A DNA stretch of 64,000 nt from Bacteroidaceae bacterium (GTDB lineage: Bacteria > Bacteroidota > Bacteroidia > Bacteroidales > Bacteroidaceae). Made by a program: the position numbers and the translations under genes. Below the pieces are notes generated by a model. It was given only the letters and a program-made list of their open reading frames with translations, was not told the DNA's origin and ran no database searches. Of this stretch, positions 9,461-16,808 are shown piece by piece. Where the stretch lies: the NCBI GenBank assembly GCA_017465905.1, contig JAFTVE010000030.1, positions 62,001-126,000 on the forward strand. The letters run 5' to 3'. How positions within the stretch are numbered: position 1 is the first letter of the stretch; each line of letters opens with the position of its first letter.

Positions 9461-10981
9461 ATGACAACCCGACAGATTGAGATAATGGACACTACGCTGC
9501 GCGATGGCGAGCAGACCAGCGGCGTATCGTTCGTACCCCACGAGAAACTTTCCATTGCACGTTGCTTGCTCGACGACCTCCGCGTAAACCGCATCGAGGT
9601 GGCCTCGGCCCGCGTATCGGACGGTGAGGCCGAGTCGGTCAAGGCTATCTGCGACTGGGCCACCCGTGCCGGACATATCGACAAGGTGGAGATTCTCGGC
9701 TTCGTCGACGGCACTACCTCGGTCGACTGGATACGCCGTTGCGGTGCCCGTGTGATGAACCTCCTCACCAAGGGTTCGCTCAAGCACTGCACCGAGCAGC
9801 TTAAGCGCACTCCCGAAGAGCACATTGCCGATATACGCCGCACCGTGGCCTACGCCACCGAGCAGGGCGTAGCGGTGAACGTGTACCTCGAGGACTGGAG
9901 CAACGGCATGAAGAACTCGCCCGACTACGTGTTCCAGCTCATGGACGGTCTGCAGGGTTGTGGCATACGCCGCTTCATGCTCCCTGACACCCTCGGCGTT
10001 CTCAATCCCATGCAGGTACAGGAGTTCATGGGCGTGATGGTGCAGCGCTACCCAGATACACACTTCGACTTTCATGGCCACAACGACTACGACCTTGCCG
10101 TGAGCAATGTGTATGCCGCCGTGCTGGCCGGTGCCAAGGGGCTCCACACCACCATCAACGGACTGGGCGAGCGTGCGGGCAATGCCCCCTTGGCCAGCGT
10201 GCAGGCCATCTTGCGCGACCACTTCGGTGCCGAGACCTCCATCAATGAGGAGCGTCTCAACGACGTGAGCCGCCTCGTGGAGTCTTATTCGGGTATCACC
10301 ATCCCCGCCAACAAACCCATCGTGGGTGAGAACGTCTTTACCCAGGTGGCAGGCGTGCATGCCGATGGCGACAATAAGAACAACCTTTACTGTAACGAGC
10401 TGCTACCCGAACGCTTCGGCCGCAAGCGCGAGTATGCGCTGGGTAAGACCAGCGGCAAGGCCAACATACGCAAGAACCTCGAAGCCTTAGGGCTCGAACT
10501 CGACGATGAGGCCATGCGCAAGGTAACCGCGCGCATCATCGAGCTGGGCGACAAGAAGGAGGTAGTAACTCAAGAAGACCTTCCCTACATCATCTCCGAT
10601 GTGCTGAAACACTCCGTGGAGGATGCCCGCGTGAAGCTCCTGAGCTACTACGTCACCCTCTCGCAGGGCCTCAAGCCCATGGCTTCGCTCAAGCTGAGTA
10701 TCGGCGACCAGGTGTACGAGCAGAACGCCAGTGGCGACGGACAGTACGACGCCTTCGTGCGTGCCCTGCGCAAGATTTATAAGGAGACGCTAGGCCGCAA
10801 ATTCCCCATGCTCACCAACTACGCCGTCTCCATCCCCCCTGGCGGCCGCACCGACGCATTCGTGCAAACCATCATCACGTGGGAGCACGAGGGCAAGACC
10901 TTCAAGACCCGTGGCCTCGATGCCGACCAGACGGAAGCAGCCATCAAAGCCACCATCAAGATGCTCAACATCATTGAGTGA
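9461..10981 (+). CDS. 2-isopropylmalate/(R)-citramalate synthase family protein
   Basis: The 506-residue enzyme of the DRE-TIM metallolyase family starts with MDTTLRDGEQTSGVSF (DTTLRDGEQ at 10-18), has the metal-binding HFDFHGHNDYDLAVSN segment at about 205 and NGLGERAGNAPLASV, and ends in a LeuA dimer/allosteric domain (about 370-500). These condense acetyl-CoA with a 2-oxo acid, 2-oxoisovalerate for LeuA or pyruvate for CimA, in leucine or isoleucine synthesis. Sequence alone does not tell which. It stands apart from any leuBCD genes here. The start is placed at the ATG 37 bases after the promoter; an upstream TTG lies in the promoter. Confidence 0.88.
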   Translation: MTTRQIEIMDTTLRDGEQTSGVSFVPHEKLSIARCLLDDLRVNRIEVASARVSDGEAESVKAICDWATRAGHIDKVEILGFVDGTTSVDWIRRCGARVMNLLTKGSLKHCTEQLKRTPEEHIADIRRTVAYATEQGVAVNVYLEDWSNGMKNSPDYVFQLMDGLQGCGIRRFMLPDTLGVLNPMQVQEFMGVMVQRYPDTHFDFHGHNDYDLAVSNVYAAVLAGAKGLHTTINGLGERAGNAPLASVQAILRDHFGAETSINEERLNDVSRLVESYSGITIPANKPIVGENVFTQVAGVHADGDNKNNLYCNELLPERFGRKREYALGKTSGKANIRKNLEALGLELDDEAMRKVTARIIELGDKKEVVTQEDLPYIISDVLKHSVEDARVKLLSYYVTLSQGLKPMASLKLSIGDQVYEQNASGDGQYDAFVRALRKIYKETLGRKFPMLTNYAVSIPPGGRTDAFVQTIITWEHEGKTFKTRGLDADQTEAAIKATIKMLNIIE

Positions 10982-11102
10982 TAGATAAAAGGAACCTCCC
11001 CCGCCCTTTCCAAAGGGAGAGGGAGCTTGTTGGCATAGCGACTTAGATGATTGCCTCTCTCCTCGGGGGAAAGGCGTTGTACCTCTTTAAGCGGAAGGAT
11101 AT

Positions 11103-11393
11103 TCAAGATTCGGAATTATCCTTCCCTTCCTTTTCTTCTTTGAAAACCTCGCTCAACCCTTTGGCGCCCAGTATGGCAAGGCCGCCATACTGGAACGTCT
11201 TGGCCAATCCGAAGAAGACAAACCATAGTACCCCCTTCAGCGCAGTACTGATGGGGAGGGCCATCTGTGCGAATGAGATAATGTAGCAGGGCAGGCAGAG
11301 TGCTGTCACCACTATGCCCGTTCGGTAGGGTAATCGGGCGAGGCGAGCCTTTACTTCCGAAATCATTTGCCGTATCACTTGACCTGTCTTCAT
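11103..11393 (-). CDS. Small conserved-looking inner-membrane protein
   Basis: The 96-residue protein has a basic amphipathic N-terminus (1-22, VKARLARLPYRTG) and two hydrophobic segments at about 23-45 and 51-78, followed by a charged tail rich in Glu and Lys. It is likely a two-helix inner-membrane protein with both ends in the cytoplasm. No motif shows a function. It is convergent with the upstream synthase gene and divergent from the glutathione peroxidase gene, with a 20-bp palindrome (11466-11485) in the shared upstream region. Coding is supported by the hydrophobic pattern and the clean frame. Confidence 0.6.
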   Translation of the reverse strand: MKTGQVIRQMISEVKARLARLPYRTGIVVTALCLPCYIISFAQMALPISTALKGVLWFVFFGLAKTFQYGGLAILGAKGLSEVFKEEKEGKDNSES

Positions 11394-11465
11394 AGGTGCG
11401 AAGATACTGTAAAAGTTTGACTTATCTGCATCGGTGCCGCAAGAATAATTCTCCGTCTATGCAAA

Positions 11466-11485
11466 AATCCTCATTTATGAGGATT
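11466..11485. promoter_or_regulatory. Perfect 20-bp palindrome, possible operator
   Basis: Arms AATCCTCAT and ATGAGGATT are separated by TT. The downstream arm overlaps where a -33 element would sit for the TTACTTTG box at 11507-11514 preceding the peroxidase gene. A repressor or activator site is inferred. Confidence 0.4.
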
Positions 11486-11547
11486 GACCGCCGTAGCGAT
11501 TTGCGCTTACTTTGCACCGCGAAAACAAAAGAAACTCCTGTGGCGTT

Positions 11548-12093
11548 ATGAAGTCCATCAAGCGAATACTCCTTTTGATTATAACTTTAACACCTATATA
11601 TATTATGGCTCAAAGCATTTATGACTTCACGGTAGCCGACATCAAGAAGAATCCCGTGAGCCTTGCCGCCTACAAGGGCAAGGTGCTGCTCATCGTCAAT
11701 ACGGCCACGCATTGCGGCTTCACTCCCCAATACGAAGGCCTGGAGATGCTCTACAAGCGATACCGCGAGCAGGGCTTCGAGGTGCTCGACTTCCCCTGCA
11801 ACCAGTTTGGCCATCAAACGCCCGAGGTCGAGAGCGAGATAGCCTCGTTCTGCCAGCTCCACTATGCCGTGTCGTTTCCCCAGTTTGCCAAGATTGAGGT
11901 CAACGGCGAGGGCGCATCGCCTCTCTATGTGTGGCTCAAGCAGCAGAAAGGCGGCACATTCGGGTCGGCCATCAAGTGGAACTTCACCAAGTTCCTCGTC
12001 GACCGCAACGGCCACGTCGTAGCACGTTACTCACCCACCACCAAGCCCGAGAAGATAGAGAAAGATATTGAGAAATTGCTGAAAAGTCAGTAA
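11548..12093 (+). CDS. Exported glutathione peroxidase family thiol peroxidase
   Basis: The 181-residue protein has an N-terminal signal (1-21, ending IYIMAQS) and a complete Gpx fold. The catalytic tetrad is visible: peroxidatic Cys56 in NTATHCGFT, Gln86 in FPCNQFG, and Trp144-Asn145 in KWNFTKF. It is a cysteine, not selenocysteine, enzyme and probably reduces hydroperoxides with thioredoxin-like donors in the periplasm; bacterial Gpx proteins usually do not use glutathione. The start is the ATG at 11548; an earlier TTG belongs to the likely promoter box. The exported location is less common for the family, which is often cytoplasmic. Confidence 0.9.
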   Translation: MKSIKRILLLIITLTPIYIMAQSIYDFTVADIKKNPVSLAAYKGKVLLIVNTATHCGFTPQYEGLEMLYKRYREQGFEVLDFPCNQFGHQTPEVESEIASFCQLHYAVSFPQFAKIEVNGEGASPLYVWLKQQKGGTFGSAIKWNFTKFLVDRNGHVVARYSPTTKPEKIEKDIEKLLKSQ

Positions 12094-12262
12094 ACTTCAG
12101 GAGTTAGTAGTTAAAGGGAGATATCGCTTCGCTCCTTTGGGAGATAAAGCCAATTGCTTTTTTCACGCGTAAGGACATTCGGCCTTTATCTCCTTCTATC
12201 TCCATTTATCTCCTTATCTCCATAAATCCAACTAGCAAAGTTGAAATAACAGACATACCACT
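12094..12262. repeat. Intergenic spacer with repeated TATCTCC / GGAGATA words
   Basis: GGAGATA occurs twice (about 12117 and 12140) and TATCTCC four times (about 12187-12222), giving several alternative hairpins between the peroxidase gene and the next small gene. It may act as a terminator-like structure; there is no long T run. Confidence 0.35.
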
Positions 12263-12454
12263 ATGACCGAAACAAAGACTTACCCTTGTGCCACGTGTAA
12301 GCTGCGTGCCAAGTACGACAATGCTCCCCGCTCACTGGCCGGACGCTTCTGGCGCTGGCATATCGGCTTCTGCCCCGGATGGAAAGCCTACTACACCCAT
12401 CTGCCCGAAGCCGAGCGCAATACTCTGCGCGAGCGTTATGGGCTGAAGAAATAA
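12263..12454 (+). CDS. Small Cys-containing protein of unknown function
   Basis: The 63-residue protein has CATC (Cys9, Cys12) and a second possible metal pair in HIGFC (His33, Cys37), with an aromatic core (RFWRWHIGFCPGWKAYY) and a charged C-terminus. The spacing could hold a zinc ion as a small CCHC-type fold, which is inference. I do not recognise a named family, although the sequence looks like a well-formed, conserved small protein. It is followed by a 12-bp inverted repeat and the LuxR-type regulator gene. Confidence 0.6.
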   Translation: MTETKTYPCATCKLRAKYDNAPRSLAGRFWRWHIGFCPGWKAYYTHLPEAERNTLRERYGLKK

Positions 12455-12519
12455 CAACCTGACCATGAAGAGACTATTGTAGCCCGCCGCCTGGTCATTG
12501 GGAAATACTTGGCGGCCAA

Positions 12520-12555
12520 TGTAGTTTTGCATTCACTTTGTGGTGCAAAACTACA
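12520..12555. promoter_or_regulatory. 12-bp perfect inverted repeat carrying a -7 box on each strand
   Basis: Arms 12520-12531 (TGTAGTTTTGCA) and 12544-12555 (TGCAAAACTACA) are exact reverse complements with a 12-base spacer. Each arm contains TAGTTTTG, a TAnnTTTG box. It lies 33 bases before the LuxR-type gene and may be its operator and first promoter. Confidence 0.5.
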
Positions 12556-12575
12556 ATTGTATAATGAGAATATCG

Positions 12576-12583
12576 TAACTTTG
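12576..12583 (+). promoter_or_regulatory. -7 box (TAACTTTG) immediately before the LuxR-type gene
   Basis: TAACTTTG ends four bases before the ATG at 12588, so a transcript from it would begin at or within a few bases of the start codon. Confidence 0.45.
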
Positions 12584-12587
12584 CAGC

Positions 12588-13205
12588 ATGAGAGACTATA
12601 CGGCACCAATATCTGGCGAGAGCCCTGTAGAAGTAGCCATCATCGATGCCAACACGCTGGCGCGCATCGGCCTGCAACGCATCATCGAGGAGGTGATGCC
12701 CACGGTCGTGGTGCGCGGCTTCGGCTCGTTGGAAGAACTCATCGACGACACTCCCTACGCCTATGCCTACTGCTTCGTCTCGGCCAGCATATACCTGTCG
12801 CGCATCAACTACTTCCGCAACCATCATCTCCGTGCTATCGTGCTGGTGGGCGACGACACCAATCCCACCCTGCAAGGCATCCCCACGCTCAACACCATGC
12901 AGGGCGAGCAGGCCCTGGCGCGAAGCCTGATGGCACTGCAAGGCTACGGAGATAGCCTGCAAGCACTTCCCAAGCCCCCTCAGGGCCAACGCACGCAGCA
13001 CGAACTCTCGGCACGCGAGATCGAGGTGCTGGAACTCATTGCCCGCGGACTGATGAACAAGCAGATTGCCGACCGCCTGCACATAAGCCTCACCACCGTC
13101 ATCTCGCACCGCAAGAACATCACTGAGAAGCTGGGAATAAAGTCCGTACCCGGACTCACCATCTACGCCGTCCTCAATGGCTACGTTGATGCCGACGACA
13201 TCTGA
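12588..13205 (+). CDS. LuxR-type DNA-binding regulator with degenerate receiver domain
   Basis: The 205-residue protein has an N-terminal receiver-like domain (about 14-120) beginning VEVAIIDANTLARIGL, and a C-terminal LuxR/FixJ helix-turn-helix at about 140-200 (LSAREIEVLELIARGLMNKQ, then QIADRLHISLTTVISHRKNI). The position where the phospho-accepting aspartate should be reads YCFVSASIY, so the receiver probably is not phosphorylated in the normal way. No histidine kinase is adjacent. Two TAnnTTTG boxes lie upstream, one inside a perfect inverted repeat, suggesting autoregulation. No better start exists because the receiver begins at residue 14. Confidence 0.85.
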   Translation: MRDYTAPISGESPVEVAIIDANTLARIGLQRIIEEVMPTVVVRGFGSLEELIDDTPYAYAYCFVSASIYLSRINYFRNHHLRAIVLVGDDTNPTLQGIPTLNTMQGEQALARSLMALQGYGDSLQALPKPPQGQRTQHELSAREIEVLELIARGLMNKQIADRLHISLTTVISHRKNITEKLGIKSVPGLTIYAVLNGYVDADDI

Positions 13206-13846
13206 TGAGGCCCAGACAGACTATCACATCTTTGCAATCCAACTCTATTTCCCCTCTACGAGACGAAACGTGAGGAAATCTTGTACAAAAATTTTGTGGC
13301 AAAATGTAAGGTAAAAACTGAGATTTGCTTACACGGCGCAGAAATCGAAAGTACGCATTTACAAACTCAGCAACTCAAAAACTTATAAACTCACTTTTAC
13401 GCTTACTATTTGAATTTCCCTAATCGCTCATGGCTGCGTTCTTTTCGTCCGCCTCGGGGATTGGGCAGGATGAAGACAAGGACGAAGCGGTATATAACAT
13501 TTGGGATAAGTCCCCAACGCTCTATAAGCAAAATCCACAAAGCCTTCAATATACGCCTTCGCCTATTTCTTGAAGACTTTGTGGAGTTGATTTGTGAATT
13601 GGAGCTAAATCTCTTACACATCATAGCTATGTACACTTCGGGAAAGAGTGTAAATTCCATGCCTATGAGGTCAGGATTCAATACTCCTGAATATTATTGC
13701 AAATTCTTTTCGGTCCATAGACCCTGATATTTAAACACGGGGATAGGATATGTCCACCGTGAAGATATAGTAAAAGCTCCGGCTTATGATAGTCAGAGCT
13801 TTATTGTGATATGAGAGAAGGACCGAATGGCACGCCCTCTCTCCGA
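13206..13846. other. Mostly noncoding accessory stretch
   Basis: No recognisable gene. It is AT-rich at the left, and contains one uncertain minus-strand reading frame (13406-13681) and a hairpin with arms AAAGCTC and GAGCTTT at about 13776-13804 that may end the small minus-strand gene at 13847. Confidence 0.4.
13406..13681 (-). CDS. Doubtful small basic ORF
   Basis: The frame gives 91 residues with an Arg-rich centre (SSRNRRRRILKALWILL) and a hydrophobic stretch (NVIYRFVLVFILP). No family is recognised, no promoter box is obvious and a plus-strand frame of similar length covers the same bases. It may be the remains of a mobile gene or noncoding RNA. Listed so that it is not lost; more likely not a real gene. 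Confidence 0.2.
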   Translation of the reverse strand: MNPDLIGMEFTLFPEVYIAMMCKRFSSNSQINSTKSSRNRRRRILKALWILLIERWGLIPNVIYRFVLVFILPNPRGGRKERSHERLGKFK

Positions 13847-14026
13847 TTATTTCAGCATATGCTTATCCATAATCTCCTGTAACTTGACGCCATTCTCTTC
13901 TTCATAAATGATTTCACCATTCTCAAATCTTGCCAGTCCCAACTCTTCAACTTCCTGCATGAATGCTTCAAATGCAACTGCATCAAACTTCGCAGGGTCA
14001 ATAACTGCTCTACTTCTTTTTTCCAT
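13847..14026 (-). CDS. Small acidic protein of unknown function
   Basis: The 59-residue protein starts at the ATG at 14026 (MEKRSRAVIDPAKF) and ends MDKHMLK. It is predicted mostly helical, with acidic patches (MQEVEELG, YEEENG). A TTG 51 bases upstream would add an AT-rich, implausible leader, so I chose the ATG. No domain is recognised. It could be an antidote-like or regulatory peptide, but there is no partner gene. Moderate confidence that it is coding because composition differs from the surrounding noncoding DNA. Confidence 0.4.
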   Translation of the reverse strand: MEKRSRAVIDPAKFDAVAFEAFMQEVEELGLARFENGEIIYEEENGVKLQEIMDKHMLK

Positions 14027-14309
14027 AAGTTTAAATTTTAATAAATTGAACAATAAATTATTATCTCGTCTCAGCAACGAATTCCATATATCATAATCAG
14101 CAAAGCTCCAAATATTCAGACTCCAATTGGATGTAAATAGTCACCGCGGGTGTTCGTCTTGCAATATCGTTAATATCTGTGGCATTTCTATATTTTTTTG
14201 CCCGCTTTGCGGGTATTGGTCCGTGGGACCCTTTTATGCCCCACGGGAATAAATCAAATAAATCAAATTGTCGAATACGTCGCTTCGCGCCTTTTTATTG
14301 CCTTCGGCG
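14027..14309. other. Intergenic region with several short hairpins
   Basis: No gene. Small perfect hairpins occur in a row: CCCGC-TTT-GCGGG (about 14200-14212), CCGTGGG with CCCCACGG (about 14221-14248), CGCTTCGCG and GCCTTCGGC (about 14280-14309). They resemble intergenic palindromes or could reduce readthrough from the lipoprotein gene. Confidence 0.35.
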
Positions 14310-14373
14310 ATAATGCCAACGCTCGCTGTGTAACCGCAAACAAGTTTGCGTTACGCTCGCTCAATGGCATTAT
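14310..14373. repeat. Nested palindrome at the 3' end of the variable lipoprotein gene
   Basis: Outer arms ATAATGCCA (14310-14318) and TGGCATTAT (14365-14373) enclose two direct copies of ACGCTCGCT (14319-14327, 14353-14361) and an inner hairpin CGCAAA-caag-TTTGCG (14335-14350). The structure starts at the stop codon of the gene on the minus strand. A hairpin/cruciform just after the variable repeat is a known requirement for target recognition in the Bordetella phage DGR; the link here is inference. Confidence 0.6.
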
Positions 14374-15722
14374 TCTGTGACGGGGCGAACGGTGAGGCCC
14401 TTGGAGCGGCTTGCGCTGGAGTAGCAGCCCCAGCCCCAGTCGCCGCTGTCGAAGCAGTAGAATTCGATCCAGCACGCATTGAGGCTGTTGCTCTCGCTCA
14501 GCGTGCCGGACCAGTAGTCGCCGTACGAGCCACGGCCGTAGACCTCCGTGCGGTAGCGGCTGCCCGCAGCGGGAAGAAAGATAGAGTTGCCATTAGGACC
14601 GGTAACCATATAGCCGTTAACACCGTTTAGGGATATCCAGCTCCAAGAACACTTGTTGCAGAGTTCCTTGATTTCATCCAAAGTAGGCATACGCCAACTA
14701 CCGCCCCACTTAACACGGGCAACATCGTAGGAAGTACCGCTGATGTTGAAACCGATATGCTGAAATTTGACTTCATAATCACCATCATCTAAATAATATT
14801 TATAGGTATCCCAATAATAGTCACTCTTCTCCTCAGTCTCCCCCCAAGCATAGTAGCTACCGTAACCCTCGGGGACATCGGCACCAACATTGCATACGGC
14901 CCACTTAATACTCAGGCCGAGGTCAACAGCACCGATTTCTAAAGTAGTGAATTCCTTCACCGATGAGAGTACCTGCACACCACCGACCTCAGTGAACGAG
15001 GCATAGTAGTAGGTAATACCCGGAAAAAGATTACTGAGCGCAACAGAATAAACACCATCGGAAACACTCTGAGCAGACACCTTACGGCTTTCAAAACCGC
15101 CATTAGGAAAAAGATCATCACGGGTAACAGACCAAGCTAGACCCACATGAGCCAAGTCCTTAGGGTCTACACCCTCGGTCTGCACCGAGACATTGACAAC
15201 GGCAGAGTTATGGGTAATTTCAGAAACCTCAACCGCGGAATCTATATTCACCACCTTCTTTGTGGTAAGGGCATTAAACTTGTTGCCATAATAGGTAATG
15301 CCGCCGTAAGTCACGAACGAGCGGTACTTATACTCCGTGCCAGGCTCCAAGTTGCGGAACGATACGGTAAAGAGATTGCCAATGAGTGAAGTTGCAGTAG
15401 ACTGGATAGCATCGTCATTGTTATCTACATCGGCCTTGACGATCTCCACACCTATCAAAGGATTACCACTTCCAGCAGGCAACAGGTCAAGGTTGGCATA
15501 GCCGCTGACATCGGCATAGGTGCAGCCATAGACATCCACCGATCCCGTAACGGCAATCTCCGTAGTGGTATCCTCAGAATCAACGCCCTAATTACCGCCA
15601 CCTTCATTGGCATCTCCATTCTCAGGTTCGCAAGAGAGCAAACTCAAAGACAATGTTGGCATAATGGCTACGCACAAAAGCATATGGTAAGCCTTTAAGC
15701 AAAATGTAATAAACTTTTTCAT
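14370..15722 (-). pseudogene. FISUMP-type lipoprotein with in-frame TAG; DGR-target-like C-terminus
   Basis: Translation from the ATG at 15722 gives a lipoprotein signal (LLSC, Cys31), a Gly/Glu linker, then TAG at codon 45 (15588-15590) and, in the same frame, an uninterrupted 405-codon remainder. That remainder has two Ig/fibronectin-like segments and a C-terminal Fibrobacter-major-paralogous (C-type-lectin-like) domain with WGGSWRMPTLDEI and YWSG...LTVRPV. The last 60 codons are about 65% GC, against 25-53% just upstream, and rich in NNC codons for Tyr, Ser, Gly, Asp and Cys, as in DGR variable repeats. The surface protein is probably not made unless the stop is suppressed. No reverse transcriptase is in the window. 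Confidence 0.7.
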
Positions 15723-15747
15723 AAATATCCAAATTTAAGATGAAATA

Positions 15748-16053
15748 TCAGAATCTAAAATCAGAAGGAATAGCAATTTTGTTTCTCATTCGATTTATCA
15801 CATCGTATGCAATTTCAAGCGTTTTAATGTATTCGAAATAATCTTTTTCAAATCTTTCTTCATTAAGATTTCTTTCAATCAACGCTTTTTCAAACTCTTC
15901 TCGCATTTCTTCATAAGGAACACCTGAATTGCTCAAACATGCAAACAATGCAATGTCATAAAGTCGCCTCATATCATTTGGATGATGCAGTTCATTTACC
16001 GCTTCCAAATTATCCATAAAATAATGGATCGCTTGTAGCATTTTCTCTTTCAT
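15748..16053 (-). CDS. Small helical protein upstream of the DGR-like target
   Basis: The 101-residue protein is predicted almost all helical and charged (MKEKMLQAIHYFMDNLEAV ... DVINRMRNKIAIPSDFRF). It ends 26 bases before the lipoprotein start, so the two probably share a transcript beginning near 16379. The AT-rich codons differ from core genes, in keeping with an acquired region. No family is recognised. An Avd-like accessory role for DGRs is possible given size and helix content, but I see no Avd-specific motif and do not claim it. Confidence 0.55.
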   Translation of the reverse strand: MKEKMLQAIHYFMDNLEAVNELHHPNDMRRLYDIALFACLSNSGVPYEEMREEFEKALIERNLNEERFEKDYFEYIKTLEIAYDVINRMRNKIAIPSDFRF

Positions 16054-16379
16054 AATTGTAATATTTTACTTTGCCTACAAGTCTCCCGAAATCAGCGTTA
16101 ATAATTTGTACCTGATTATACCATACAAGAAAAGCGTAGAGACTTGTCGCGTTCATCGTATAACTGGTATCGGCAAACACCATTGTAGAAATGAACTGAG
16201 AAACAAATACCCCACGCTGTCGTATATACCTTGTGAGGTACAGCGAGGGCTGTACACGGGATATACAAACAGAATGAGCGTCGCATTGTCCTCACCCCTC
16301 TACCTGAAATTTTGCCGATTTCGTTATACGGGATAAAGCAAGAAACGCATTCTTGACCCGAGGATTTCTCCCCTCGGAT
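16054..16379 (-). ncRNA. Structured 5' leader or small RNA upstream of the small helical protein
   Basis: A strong promoter at 16384-16415 predicts a transcript starting near 16379, about 325 bases before the first gene. The leader opens with a hairpin CCGAGG/CCTCGG (16377-16358), has GTACAGC-CCTC-GCTGTAC (16255-16238) and long-range arms GAGACTTGT/ACAAGTCTC (16139-16147 with 16077-16085). Open frames here look spurious. Its length and structure suggest a regulatory leader or independent RNA; no known riboswitch class is recognised. Confidence 0.45.
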
Positions 16380-16383
16380 GCTG

Positions 16384-16415
16384 CAAAGATAGTGCAAGGC
16401 GAGCGAGAAGCCAAA
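16384..16415 (-). promoter_or_regulatory. Strong Bacteroidetes-type promoter
   Basis: Minus strand TTTG (16415-16412), 20-base spacer, TATCTTTG (16391-16384). Confidence 0.75.
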
Positions 16416-16721
16416 TTTATTTGAACTTTTTTCAGCGAGCCGCAGCCTATCTTCAGATTGCGCAGCAAGCTAAAGGTATAAAATAATTAGGAATTATTTT
16501 CCTACACCACCCCAAAATCTTTCTCACCTCTAATTTAGCAACCTCGCAAACAATGCAAACGCTCAGAGATATTCGTTTCTCAGGAGCAAAGAAACAGCTA
16601 TTAGACTTATCGTAAAAGTGAATAAGAAGAAACAGACGGAACATGCTTAGACAGCCTTTGGCTGTACGATAGCGGTTAACGAAAATTTTGGGCAATTACA
16701 TGGTAATTCGCTTTCACAAAC
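16416..16721. other. Noncoding stretch with one short hairpin
   Basis: No convincing gene. A hairpin GACAGCC-TTT-GGCTGT lies at about 16651-16666. The minus-strand frame across 16453-16695 has a poor residue pattern and no promoter. Confidence 0.35.
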
Positions 16722-16765
16722 AGGTAAAAAGAAAACACACTCCCGACCTCGGAGAAGTCGGGAGT
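16722..16765 (-). terminator. Terminator of the DUF1016 gene
   Basis: On the minus strand, arms ACTCCCGAC and GTCGGGAGT (16765-16739) are followed by GTGTGTTTTCTTTTT. It lies 44 bases after the stop of the YhcG-family gene. Confidence 0.8.
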
Positions 16766-16808
16766 AGATGAAAGGGATTTGAAACCAAACTTTATCGGCC
16801 TGTATGAG

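Noticed and set aside
11512-11547. TTG start extending the peroxidase
   Set aside because: It lies in the likely TTACTTTG promoter box, and the extension would hide the signal peptide.
12588-13205. Complete two-component system
   Set aside because: No histidine kinase nearby and the phospho-aspartate site is missing.
14197-14217. Terminator after the lipoprotein gene
   Set aside because: On the minus strand the hairpin is followed by A, not T.
15748-16053. DGR Avd protein
   Set aside because: Size and helix content fit, but no Avd-specific residues and no reverse transcriptase in the window.
16116-16397. 93-residue frame MHYLCSIRGE...
   Set aside because: Unlikely residue pattern, overlaps promoter and RNA-like hairpins; kept as noncoding leader.
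16453-16695. 80-residue frame on the minus strand
   Set aside because: No promoter, poor composition, no resemblance to a protein family.
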